A stretch of 5,905 nucleotides of DNA from Pseudomonadales bacterium (GCA_007128525.1 SKXG01000362.1:1-5905); one strand, 5' to 3'; numbered from the stretch's first letter, positions 1-5,685 are shown. The notes: generated by a model not told the origin, from the letters alone. A program made the numbers and translations.

Positions 1-629
1 ACTTCGCCGGACAGATCCGCGATCCAACTGGCAATGTTCTGATCATTCTCGATCAGCAGTTCCCGCTCCGCCGTCTCGATATCAACCCGATAGACGTCGT
101 GCAGCGCTGGATCACGATCATTGAGGCCGACCAGAATCTGGTTCGGTGTCTGCCGCGGCACGGCATAGATAAAGGCTCGCGCCCCATCCACCGGCGTCAG
201 GTTTCTGGCCGCTGGTACGGCGCCGTCTTCCGGCGTCTCGCTGGGATCCACGGCCCAGACATGGAAGTTCTCATCGCCATCACGGTCCTGCACATAGAGC
301 ACATGGCTGCTGTCTTCCGCCCAGAAATAGCTGACAATCGGGCGCTCATCGGCGGTCAGCGGCCGTGCCTGGTCAAAGGCCTCGCCCGCTTCTTTGACCC
401 AGATGTTTTGGATACCGTTGTGTGGCCGGATAAAGCTCATGTAGCGACCGTCCGGCGACAGGCGGGCGAAAGAGATGTCGGGATCGCCAAAGAAGATCTG
501 CCGATCCAGTTGCGGCGGCAACTGATCCAGATAGGGCAGTGCTCGGTCAGGGTCCGCCAACGCCATGGGTGACGCCATCAGGAGCAGGCCCAGACCCGCG
601 ATGCGCCTCAGCATTATTATCCCCCGCAT
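1..629 (-). CDS. S9-family (prolyl oligopeptidase-like) peptidase, exported, N-terminal part only
   Basis: The minus-strand frame is open from 629 to the left edge and gives about 209 residues. It begins with a positively charged stretch, a hydrophobic core (LGLLLMAS) and an ALA-D cleavage site, so the product is probably exported. The mature part reads as the N-terminal beta-propeller of S9 peptidases: blades with LSPDGRYMSFIRP and WAEDSSHVLYVQDRDGDENF, a pattern typical of dipeptidyl/acylaminoacyl-peptidase relatives. The catalytic alpha/beta-hydrolase domain (Ser-Asp-His) would lie beyond the left edge, so activity cannot be judged; family members usually have 600-700 residues. The start at 629 is chosen because GGGAG lies 7 bases upstream; an in-frame ATG at 614 is an alternative and gives a shorter signal peptide. 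The gene diverges from the Fic gene. Family assignment is firm, peptide substrate unknown. Confidence 0.85.
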   Translation of the reverse strand, partial: MRGIIMLRRIAGLGLLLMASPMALADPDRALPYLDQLPPQLDRQIFFGDPDISFARLSPDGRYMSFIRPHNGIQNIWVKEAGEAFDQARPLTADERPIVSYFWAEDSSHVLYVQDRDGDENFHVWAVDPSETPEDGAVPAARNLTPVDGARAFIYAVPRQTPNQILVGLNDRDPALHDVYRVDIETAERELLIENDQNIASWIADLSGE

Positions 630-670
630 GTTTCTTCTCCCTCGCCTCTTCTTGACTCAGTTTTATTCCG

Positions 671-683
671 GGCCGATACGGCC
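671..683. repeat. Perfect inverted repeat GGCCG-ATA-CGGCC upstream of the S9 peptidase gene
   Basis: Two 5-bp arms flank a 3-base centre. The repeat lies 42 bp upstream of the peptidase start codon on the minus strand, so it could be an operator or a small leader hairpin. I see no convincing -35/-10 pair beside it. Short GC-rich palindromes arise often by chance in this kind of DNA. Confidence 0.25.
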
Positions 684-755
684 AATCTGCGACCATAGAA
701 CACGCTGACGCCGCCGTCGACGCGCTAACCCTTGACCTCTGCCCCTCTCAACCAA

Positions 756-772
756 CTGCCGGCAGCTGCAGC
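756..772. repeat. Overlapping short palindromes CTGCCGGCAG and GCTGCAGC
   Basis: A 10-bp palindrome (756-765) runs directly into an 8-bp one (765-772) in the middle of the divergent 630-880 region. It could be a regulator site serving either gene. No function can be assigned, and the motif matches no regulator site I recognise. The rest of 684-800 shows nothing else I can support; a TTGACC hexamer at 732-737 has no matching -10 at the proper distance. Confidence 0.2.
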
Positions 773-800
773 CGCGACCTATCTCGAAGCGGTGGTAGCT

Positions 801-880
801 GCGAAAGGCTGCTTTAATCCTGGCGCCTCGTATTAAAGCACGCTTTAATACAGTGAACTCACACTAAAGCTTCCTTTAAC
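801..880. promoter_or_regulatory. Array of three palindromic sites, AAAG-N4-CTTT, at exact 31-bp spacing in front of fic
   Basis: Three 18-bp sites align: GCGAAAGGCTGCTTTAAT (801-818), ATTAAAGCACGCTTTAAT (832-849) and ACTAAAGCTTCCTTTAAC (863-880). All share AAAG-N4-CTTTAA. The central one is the best palindrome, with 9-bp arms over 831-850. The cores begin at 804, 835 and 866, so the period is exactly 31 bp, about three turns of the helix; all sites would face the same side of the DNA. The 13-base spacers are less alike. The only AT-rich -10-like hexamers in the region (TTTAAT, TATTAA) lie inside the sites, and the third ends at the base before the fic start codon. Inference: this is the operator of the fic promoter, with the winged-helix domain of Fic itself the first candidate for the bound protein. 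Confidence 0.6.
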
Positions 881-2029
881 ATGAAGAGAACCACGGGCGC
901 TTACGCAACCTCGACAACGCTGGGCGAATCGGTTCAGGCCTTCGTCCCGCATCCGCTGCCGCCTACCAACCCTGAGTTGGCTCCAGAGGCGTATGTCGAC
1001 CTGAACCATCAGGCAGAGCTGGCGCTTGCCCGCCTGTCTGGGGTCTCTGGACTGGTGCCGTCGGTGGACTGGCTGCTGTACAGCGCCATCCGCAAAGAGG
1101 CTCTGCTGACCTCACAAATCGAAGGCATCCAGGCAACGTTAACCGACTTACTCGACGAGGAAGCGGGATTTGTCGTCAGCAACACGGACGATGTCGAGGA
1201 AGTCACCAACTATCTGCGCGCCTTCCGGCTGGTACAGGACAACTTGCGTGATCCCACTGGACTACCTATTAGCGTGCGCCTGCTGTGTGAGGCCCATCGT
1301 GTCCTGCTGGACGGGGTGCGCGGTGCCGGCAAACAGCCCGGGGAGCTGCGGCGTTCCCAGAACTGGATTGGAGGTACCCGCCCTGGCAACGCGGCTTTTG
1401 TACCGCCACCGGCCGAGCGGGTGGCAGATCTGCTGGCCGATCTGGAACGGTACATTCACGACGAGACTGGCTCGCTGCCACCGCTGGTCAGGATTGCTCT
1501 GGCACACGCACAGTTCGAAACCATCCATCCCTTTCTTGATGGCAATGGTCGCATCGGGCGCCTGCTGATCATCGCGCTTCTCGAACACTGGGGATTGCTG
1601 CCGGAACCGCTCCTGTACATCAGCGGCTACCTGAAGCAGCATCAGGCCGAGTACTACCGGCGCTTGTCGATCATCCGCACCGAAGGTGACTGGGAGTCCT
1701 GGGTCGCGTTCTTCCTGGAAGGCGTGGCGACGGCTGCCAATGATGCCGAACGCAGCATCATCGCCATCGCCAGCCTGATCGCGGCGGACCGGCGTCGCCT
1801 GCTCGAAGCACCCAAGGCCGGCCCCGCCAGCTACCGACTGTTCGAGTTGCTGCCCACCATGCCACGCTTCACCATCGAGCGGGTGCGGCAAAAACTAGAG
1901 ACCACCTTTCCGACCGCCACGTCCGCCATCAAGGTACTGGAAGATCTGGGCATCGTGACGGAAATGACCGGCCAGAAGAAGAATCGCAGCTACAGCTACC
2001 GCGCCTACATCCAGCTGCTGTCGCGGTGA
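881..2029 (+). CDS. Fic-domain AMP-transferase with C-terminal winged helix (COG3177 type)
   Basis: This 382-residue protein has the layout of the free-standing Fic family. An N-terminal helical domain (about 1-110) carries the inhibitory-helix motif TSQIEG (residues 77-82, matching [ST]xxxE[GN]), as in self-inhibited class II Fic enzymes. The Fic core holds a complete HPFLDGNGRIGR motif (216-227) with catalytic His216 and the Asn/Arg residues for ATP. A winged helix-turn-helix fills about 315-380, with the probable recognition helix near 343-358 and a basic wing (GQKKNRSY). Such enzymes transfer AMP from ATP to hydroxyl side chains of target proteins in the cytoplasm; the target here is unknown. 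Glu81 would be expected to block productive ATP binding until released. The start MKRTTG fits family members, but no Shine-Dalgarno precedes it; a palindromic site abuts the ATG instead. No separate antitoxin gene adjoins it, in keeping with the built-in inhibitory helix. Confidence 0.93.
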   Translation: MKRTTGAYATSTTLGESVQAFVPHPLPPTNPELAPEAYVDLNHQAELALARLSGVSGLVPSVDWLLYSAIRKEALLTSQIEGIQATLTDLLDEEAGFVVSNTDDVEEVTNYLRAFRLVQDNLRDPTGLPISVRLLCEAHRVLLDGVRGAGKQPGELRRSQNWIGGTRPGNAAFVPPPAERVADLLADLERYIHDETGSLPPLVRIALAHAQFETIHPFLDGNGRIGRLLIIALLEHWGLLPEPLLYISGYLKQHQAEYYRRLSIIRTEGDWESWVAFFLEGVATAANDAERSIIAIASLIAADRRRLLEAPKAGPASYRLFELLPTMPRFTIERVRQKLETTFPTATSAIKVLEDLGIVTEMTGQKKNRSYSYRAYIQLLSR

Positions 2030-2097
2030 CGACGCAGGAAGTCACATCTGTCTGCACCTCTTGTTGCAAGCACGGTATGATCGAGAAAAGCTCGAGA

Positions 2098-2134
2098 TTG
2101 ATAACGAGCAACACCGCGTCGGGGAGGGCTCGTT
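2098..2134. promoter_or_regulatory. Imperfect FNR-like box overlapping a 7-bp stem-loop, upstream of the ThDP enzyme
   Basis: The 174-bp gap between fic and the next gene holds TTGAT-AACG-AGCAA (2098-2111), which matches nine of ten fixed bases of the FNR/Anr consensus. It overlaps a perfect inverted repeat, AACGAGC (2103-2109) and GCTCGTT (2128-2134), with an 18-base loop. A smaller repeat, TCGAG-N5-CTCGA, sits at 2081-2095. No T-run follows either stem, so they are weak candidates for the fic terminator. No good -10 lies at the class II distance from the box, so its role is doubtful. Confidence 0.25.
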
Positions 2135-2203
2135 CTGGTTGGCCATAGCCATGGCACCATCAGCTCCCGCCTGACTGGCATTCACTGAATACAGGACCCT
2201 GTC

Positions 2204-3841
2204 ATGCAAATTACCGGTGGTGAAGCCGTTTATCAGGCACTCGTCAAACTCGGTGTTTCCGCCGTCTTTGGCATTCCCAGCGTCCACAACCTGCCAATCT
2301 TCGACGCCATCAACCGTGGTGGCGCCATTGACGTTTACGTGCCGCGACACGAGCAGGCTGCCCTGCATGCGGCCGATGGCTATGCGCGTGCCTCAGGCAG
2401 ACTGGGCGTGGTCATTGCCAGTACCGGCCCGGGCACCACCAATGCCATGACCGGCCTGTATGAGGCCGCGTTTGCATCCTCGCCGATCATGCTGATCACC
2501 GGGCAGGTGGAGAGTTTTGCCTACGGCAAGGGCCGCGGGGCCGGGCACGAGGCCGATCGTCAGCTGCCAATGTTGCGTACGGTGGCGCGACGGGTGGAGA
2601 GCCCCCGATATACACAGGACATTGCCGACGCGGTATTTCGAGTTGCGGCGGACGTCCAGAGCGGCAGACCACAGCCTGGCTGCGTAGAGATTCCGATTGA
2701 CATCCAGTATGCGCACACCAGTGAAGCTGTTGGCGACCCGTTGCCAGTGAAGCCTGTCGCGCCGGATGCAGCACAGGTAGCGCGGGCGGCAGAGGCGCTC
2801 GCAGACAGCAGCCGGCGCGTGATCATTGCCGGCGGCGGCGTCAATACGTGCGATGCCGGCAGCGCCTTAACGCAGCTCGCCGAGCGCCTGAACGCGCCGG
2901 TGTTCACCAGCGTCAACGGCCGCGGGGCCATTCCCGATGACCATGCGCTGGCCATGGGCCCGTTGATCAATCGCCGCGATGTACGCGCGGCGATGGCAGA
3001 CGCCGAACTGGTGATTGCCGTCGGCACGCGGTTTCAGGGTAACCCGGGCGCCTGGCCGGCATTGCCGGGTCGCCTGGTGCACATCGATGTCGATCCGTTC
3101 GTGCACAACCTGGTGTTTCCTGCTGATGTCAGCCTGATTGCTGATGCGCGGTTGTCGCTGAAGGCTTTGCTAGATGCTTCCAATGCCGGAGCCGGCGATG
3201 CTGCGTTTTTACAACGTCTGCGCGAAGCGACCGATGACAGCAGGCAACAAAGCAGACAACGCATCGGTGTCGACATGGAAGCCATCATGGACCACATCCG
3301 CGCCACCACGCCGCGGGATGCGCTGCTGGTTCGCGACATGACGACCCCGGCCTATGCCTGGGCCAATCAGATCCTGCCCATACTCGGCCCGAGAACAACC
3401 ATGAACCCCACCTCCGGTGCTATCGGTCCAGCACTGCCGCTGGCCAATGGTGCTGCAATCGCCACCGGCAAAAAAACCGTGCTCATCCAGGGCGACGGCG
3501 GCTTTATGTTGCACATCGGCGAGTTGGCCGTTACCGCACAGTACCAGTTGCCGCTGGTGATCTGTGTCTTCACTGATGGGGGTTACGGCATCCTGCGCGG
3601 CATTCAGTCAGCCCGTTTTGACGGCCGGCAAATCGGCGTGGATCTGGCAACGCCAAACTTTGTCAAAGTGGCCAATGGCATGGGTATCGCGGCAGAGGCC
3701 GTGAAAGGCGTCGCAGCGTTCAAGGATGCGTTCACGCGGGCCATGGCGGCAGAGCACCCGGTGCTGCTGGACATTGACATGAGCACGCTGACCCCAATGA
3801 AGGGCGTGGGGCTGGTTAAACCCTTTACGCAGCCGGAATGA
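2204..3841 (+). CDS. Thiamine-diphosphate-dependent enzyme of the acetolactate synthase / 2-oxoacid decarboxylase superfamily
   Basis: This 545-residue protein has the usual three domains. The N-terminal pyrimidine-binding domain (about 1-170) holds the cofactor-activating glutamate in PRHEQAA (Glu50) and the STGPGTTNAMTG motif. The central domain (about 190-330) contains VIIAGGGVNT. The C-terminal pyrophosphate-binding domain contains GDGGFMLHIGELA (430-442) and, in place of the common Asn-Asn, TDGGYG (457-462), so Asp431 and Asp458 would bind the metal ion. Such enzymes cleave or join 2-oxoacids through a thiamine adduct in the cytoplasm. The GQHQMW-type motif of true biosynthetic acetolactate synthase is absent, the matching region being TTPAYAWANQ, and no small regulatory subunit gene follows. 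A catabolic decarboxylase, carboligase or lyase is more likely than IlvB. ATG 2204 has AGGA 7 bases upstream, within a small repeat ACAGG-AC-CCTGT. Substrate cannot be read from sequence. Confidence 0.9.
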   Translation: MQITGGEAVYQALVKLGVSAVFGIPSVHNLPIFDAINRGGAIDVYVPRHEQAALHAADGYARASGRLGVVIASTGPGTTNAMTGLYEAAFASSPIMLITGQVESFAYGKGRGAGHEADRQLPMLRTVARRVESPRYTQDIADAVFRVAADVQSGRPQPGCVEIPIDIQYAHTSEAVGDPLPVKPVAPDAAQVARAAEALADSSRRVIIAGGGVNTCDAGSALTQLAERLNAPVFTSVNGRGAIPDDHALAMGPLINRRDVRAAMADAELVIAVGTRFQGNPGAWPALPGRLVHIDVDPFVHNLVFPADVSLIADARLSLKALLDASNAGAGDAAFLQRLREATDDSRQQSRQRIGVDMEAIMDHIRATTPRDALLVRDMTTPAYAWANQILPILGPRTTMNPTSGAIGPALPLANGAAIATGKKTVLIQGDGGFMLHIGELAVTAQYQLPLVICVFTDGGYGILRGIQSARFDGRQIGVDLATPNFVKVANGMGIAAEAVKGVAAFKDAFTRAMAAEHPVLLDIDMSTLTPMKGVGLVKPFTQPE

Positions 3842-3842
3842 C

Positions 3843-3903
3843 CCACAATCAGCACAAGTGTTGTGGCGCCAGCGGGTAGCCGGCACCCTGGGCATATACC
3901 CGC
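3843..3903 (+). terminator. Stem-loops after the ThDP enzyme gene, possible weak terminator
   Basis: Just after the stop codon, CACAA-GTG-TTGTG (3853-3865) can form a small hairpin, and CCACAA (3843-3848) could compete for the same TTGTGG (3861-3866). Next comes GCGGGTA (3872-3878) pairing with TACCCGC (3897-3903) around an 18-base loop. None is followed directly by a T-run, so a classical intrinsic terminator is not shown; Rho-dependent ending or mere RNA-end protection is as likely. Confidence 0.3.
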
Positions 3904-3909
3904 CATCCA

Positions 3910-3929
3910 CTATCAGTTCTGTTTGATAG
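3910..3929. repeat. Inverted repeat CTATCA-N8-TGATAG overlapping the FNR box
   Basis: Perfect 6-bp arms at 3910-3915 and 3924-3929 share bases with the left half of the FNR box. It could be a second operator that competes with FNR/Anr, or a by-product of the TTGAT half-site. I cannot assign a regulator. Confidence 0.25.
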
Positions 3930-3964
3930 GGATCAATTTTTAGCTTCCATCGCTTGCCTATAGT
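3923..3964 (+). promoter_or_regulatory. FNR/Anr-type class II promoter of the cytochrome c gene
   Basis: TTGAT-AGGG-ATCAA (3923-3936) is a perfect match to the FNR/Anr consensus TTGAT-N4-ATCAA. TATAGT (3959-3964) matches five of six bases of the -10 consensus. If that is the -10 hexamer, transcription starts near 3971 and the box is centred at -41.5, exactly the position of FNR-activated class II promoters; no -35 element is then needed. The predicted leader is about 52 bases. In proteobacteria such sites are bound by oxygen-sensing iron-sulphur FNR/Anr or by NO-sensing Dnr-type relatives, so expression should rise when oxygen is low. The box and spacing are seen; the regulator is inferred. 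Confidence 0.82.
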
Positions 3965-3986
3965 CACCAACAGGTACCCGCACTGT

Positions 3987-4012
3987 CTGTTCTTCAAAGC
4001 AAGAACAGGAGG
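3987..4012 (+). promoter_or_regulatory. Leader hairpin that takes in the start of the cytochrome c Shine-Dalgarno
   Basis: CTGTTCTT (3987-3994) and AAGAACAG (4001-4008) form a perfect 8-bp stem with loop CAAAGC. The first two bases of the strong AGGAGG (4007-4012) lie in the 3' arm, and a G-U pair (T3986-G4009) could add a third. AGGAGG is 10 bases from ATG 4023, a slightly long but workable spacing that fixes this start. The structure may limit translation or stabilise the leader; alternatively the repeat is a DNA operator. Confidence 0.45.
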
Positions 4013-4022
4013 ATGGACTTGG

Positions 4023-4664
4023 ATGAAACGAACGGCGATTATTCTGACACTGACGCTCTATACACTCGTGGGCCCAGCAAACGTGCAGGCATCAGACACC
4101 GAGCGTCTGGTGCGGACGGCACAAAACGTGGACCTGGACCGCGCGCACGAGATTCATATGGACAGCTGTTTTAGCTGCCACGGCGCCGAAGGGTTGAGCA
4201 CGACACCGGATACGCCGCGGCTGGCCGGGCAGCACTTTCAATACATCGCCAAGCAACTCGACGCCTTTAAGACGGGTCGCCGCGCAAGCACCGTTATGCA
4301 ACCATGGGCCAAGGACTTGACTGAAGAAGAAATGCTCGCACTTGGCGTGTATTTCAACATCAAGCCATCACCGGCGCAGCGTGTGCGTGATACAGAACTG
4401 GCGGCGGTCGGGCGCTTTATTTACCACCGCGGCAACGAGTACTCCGGTGTTGCAAGCTGTTCCGCATGCCACGGCGAACGGGGCATGGGTTCTGATGAAC
4501 TGCCACGACTCGCCAGCCAGGGTACACGGTATACAGAGACGCAGTTGAGACTGTTCAGTGATCGACCGAGGACCGCTGACAACGAAATCATGCACACCAT
4601 CGCCTCAAAACTCACCGAACTCGAGATCAAGGCAGTCGCCGCATATATTAGCTCCATGGAATGA
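4023..4664 (+). CDS. Di-haem cytochrome c, cytochrome c4 type, periplasmic
   Basis: This 213-residue protein begins with a Sec signal peptide (MKR, hydrophobic core, VQA-S cleavage after residue 23). Two homologous halves follow, each with one haem site: CFSCH (49-53) and CSACH (146-150). Probable distal ligands are Met92 and Met190, each followed by a helix rich in Leu/Glu, as in cytochrome c domains of class I. Length and two-domain layout fit cytochrome c4, a periplasmic or membrane-associated electron carrier between the quinol side of the chain and terminal oxidases such as cbb3, or periplasmic reductases; the partner here is unknown. Upstream in-frame codons to 3954 would put the signal peptide inside the protein and lack a ribosome site, so ATG 4023 is preferred. 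The FNR-type promoter suggests use under low oxygen. No oxidase gene is seen nearby. Confidence 0.93.
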   Translation: MKRTAIILTLTLYTLVGPANVQASDTERLVRTAQNVDLDRAHEIHMDSCFSCHGAEGLSTTPDTPRLAGQHFQYIAKQLDAFKTGRRASTVMQPWAKDLTEEEMLALGVYFNIKPSPAQRVRDTELAAVGRFIYHRGNEYSGVASCSACHGERGMGSDELPRLASQGTRYTETQLRLFSDRPRTADNEIMHTIASKLTELEIKAVAAYISSME

Positions 4665-4695
4665 AGTTGGGCCAACTCCGGGCCCGGCCGCGGGC
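4665..4695 (+). terminator. GC-rich inverted repeats right after the cytochrome stop codon
   Basis: AGTTGG-G-CCAACT (4665-4677) begins at the base after the TGA. It is followed by the palindrome CCGGGCCCGG (4678-4687) and by GCCCG-GCCG-CGGGC (4682-4695), which can form a 5-bp hairpin with a four-base loop. No T-run follows, so these may slow or end transcription only partly. The 85-bp gap to the thioesterase genes leaves both read-through and a separate promoter possible; TTGCAA (4698-4703) and GATCAT (4721-4726), 17 bp apart, are a weak promoter candidate. Confidence 0.3.
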
Positions 4696-4749
4696 ACTTG
4701 CAATACAGGTAGCCGCCATAGATCATCTGCGCTAACTGTTGTCTGACGT

Positions 4750-5187
4750 GTGAATCCCAAGTTGAAGCGCCCTGACCTGGACAAAATGCCGCCGCACGCG
4801 CAAGCGATTGGCATCGAGATCGTTGGCGTCGAAGGTCGCACGGTGACGGTTCGCGTACCCTATGCCGAGCATCTCATCGGCGATCCCGATACCGGGGTGA
4901 TACATGGTGGCGTCATGACCACGACGCTGGACAACGCCTCTGGCTGGGCCATCCGCTGTCATGAGGACTGGACGCAAGACACAAGCATGGCGACGCTCGA
5001 CTTGCGCATCGATTACATGCGTCCGGCCATTCCCAACGAGGATCTCGTGGTGCAGGCGGAGTGCTACAAGCTGACCCGCAATGTCGCCTTCGTCCGGGGT
5101 CTGGCCCATCAGGGCGACCCCGACAACCCGGTGGCCTCATCAACAGCCGCATTCATGCTCGGCACACCGTCAGGACCACGCTCATGA
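4750..5187 (+). CDS. PaaI-like hotdog-fold thioesterase, first of a tandem pair
   Basis: The 145-residue product shows the PaaI/YdiI-type hotdog pattern: GIEIVGVEGRTVTVRVPYAE as the first strands, then GVIHGGVMTTTLDNASG (residues 49-65) forming the central helix with the His52-Gly-Gly active-site turn and Asp61 at the usual acidic position, and a strand LRIDYMRP before NEDLVVQAE. Such proteins act as dimers or tetramers and hydrolyse acyl-CoA thioesters in the cytoplasm; the acyl group is not predictable. The reading frame begins with GTG 4750, but no Shine-Dalgarno is visible; TTG 4762 or ATG 4786 are possible later starts, the last still leaving the whole domain. The stop overlaps the next start in ATGA, so both genes are surely co-translated. 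Function as a family is clear; the exact start is uncertain. Confidence 0.85.
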   Translation: MNPKLKRPDLDKMPPHAQAIGIEIVGVEGRTVTVRVPYAEHLIGDPDTGVIHGGVMTTTLDNASGWAIRCHEDWTQDTSMATLDLRIDYMRPAIPNEDLVVQAECYKLTRNVAFVRGLAHQGDPDNPVASSTAAFMLGTPSGPRS

Positions 5188-5621
5188 AGATCCTGCAGCA
5201 GCTGCGCGAGGAAGGTCGGGCCCAGGACATGACTGCGCTCATCGAGCACATCCCCTATGCCCGCTTCCTTGGCATCCGAGTGGACCGCAAGGGCAGCGAA
5301 GTGACGACCGTGCTGCCGTTCCGGGATTCGCTGATCGGCAATACCATGCTGCCGGCGATTCATGGCGGTGCTATAGGTGCGATGCTGGAAATCACCTCAG
5401 TCATCCAGCTGTTATTCGACAGCTCTTGTGAGCGACTGCCGAAAACCATCGACATCTCCATCGATTACCTGCGCTCCGGACGCCCACAGGATCTCTATGG
5501 CAGAGCTATCGTCACACGCCAGGGCCGGCGCGTGGCCAACGTCCGCGCTGAGCTGTGGCAAGAAGAAAAAGACAAGCCGGTCGCCGCCTGTCATGGACAC
5601 TTCCTGCTGACGCCGGCCTAA
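5184..5621 (+). CDS. PaaI-like hotdog-fold thioesterase, second of a tandem pair
   Basis: Also 145 residues and alignable with its neighbour: an N-terminal helical part, YARFLGIRVDRKGSEVTTVL, then PAIHGGAIGAMLE (57-69), IDISIDYLRSGRP (89-101) and DLYGRAIVTRQGRRVA. His60-Gly-Gly is kept, but the acidic residue nine places on is Glu69 where the first protein has Asp61. A Glu is also used by other hotdog thioesterases, so it may be active or may mainly serve as a partner subunit. ATG 5184 is favoured over upstream in-frame codons because AGGA (5172-5175) lies 8 bases before it and it overlaps the preceding stop by four bases, a typical coupling arrangement. A duplication followed by divergence and a mixed oligomer is the simplest reading; this last step is inference. 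Confidence 0.87.
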   Translation: MKILQQLREEGRAQDMTALIEHIPYARFLGIRVDRKGSEVTTVLPFRDSLIGNTMLPAIHGGAIGAMLEITSVIQLLFDSSCERLPKTIDISIDYLRSGRPQDLYGRAIVTRQGRRVANVRAELWQEEKDKPVAACHGHFLLTPA

Positions 5622-5685
5622 GGGTCAGCTACGAAAGGGGGACGCACGAACGCGCCGAGCCAGGCTTAGCACCATTTGCCAAAAA

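Noticed and set aside
99..572. Plus-strand open frame of 157 codons
   Set aside because: It lies antisense to the S9 peptidase, whose signal peptide and propeller motifs are clear; the plus-strand translation has no family features.
1262..1891. Long minus-strand open frame of 209 codons inside fic
   Set aside because: The opposite strand encodes an intact Fic protein with all motifs; the antisense translation resembles nothing and arises from GC-rich codon bias.
881..2029. Fic gene as half of a toxin-antitoxin pair
   Set aside because: No small antitoxin frame lies beside it, and the inhibitory [ST]xxxE[GN] motif is inside the protein itself, as in class II Fic enzymes.
2069..2086. TATGAT (2076-2081) as a -10 element for the ThDP gene
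   Set aside because: Good hexamer, but no acceptable -35 lies 16-18 bp upstream (TTGTTG at 2061 is far too close), and it is over 100 bp from the start codon.
2962..2974. TTGATCAA at about 2963-2970 as an FNR-like site
   Set aside because: It lacks the four-base spacer of FNR boxes and lies inside the coding sequence of the ThDP enzyme.
3954..4022. Upstream in-frame start for the cytochrome at 3954
   Set aside because: It would place 23 polar residues before the signal peptide, overlaps the -10 hexamer, and lacks a ribosome site, whereas ATG 4023 has AGGAGG.
5061..5183. Upstream in-frame extension of the second thioesterase from 5061
   Set aside because: The added 41 residues are low-complexity out-of-frame readings of the first thioesterase; ATG 5184 has AGGA and the usual ATGA overlap.
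5622..5685. Bidirectional terminator between the converging thioesterase and usp genes
   Set aside because: Only a 4-bp repeat AGCC-A-GGCT (5658-5666) and an A5 run (5681-5685) are present; they are not placed to form a hairpin with a T-tract on either strand.
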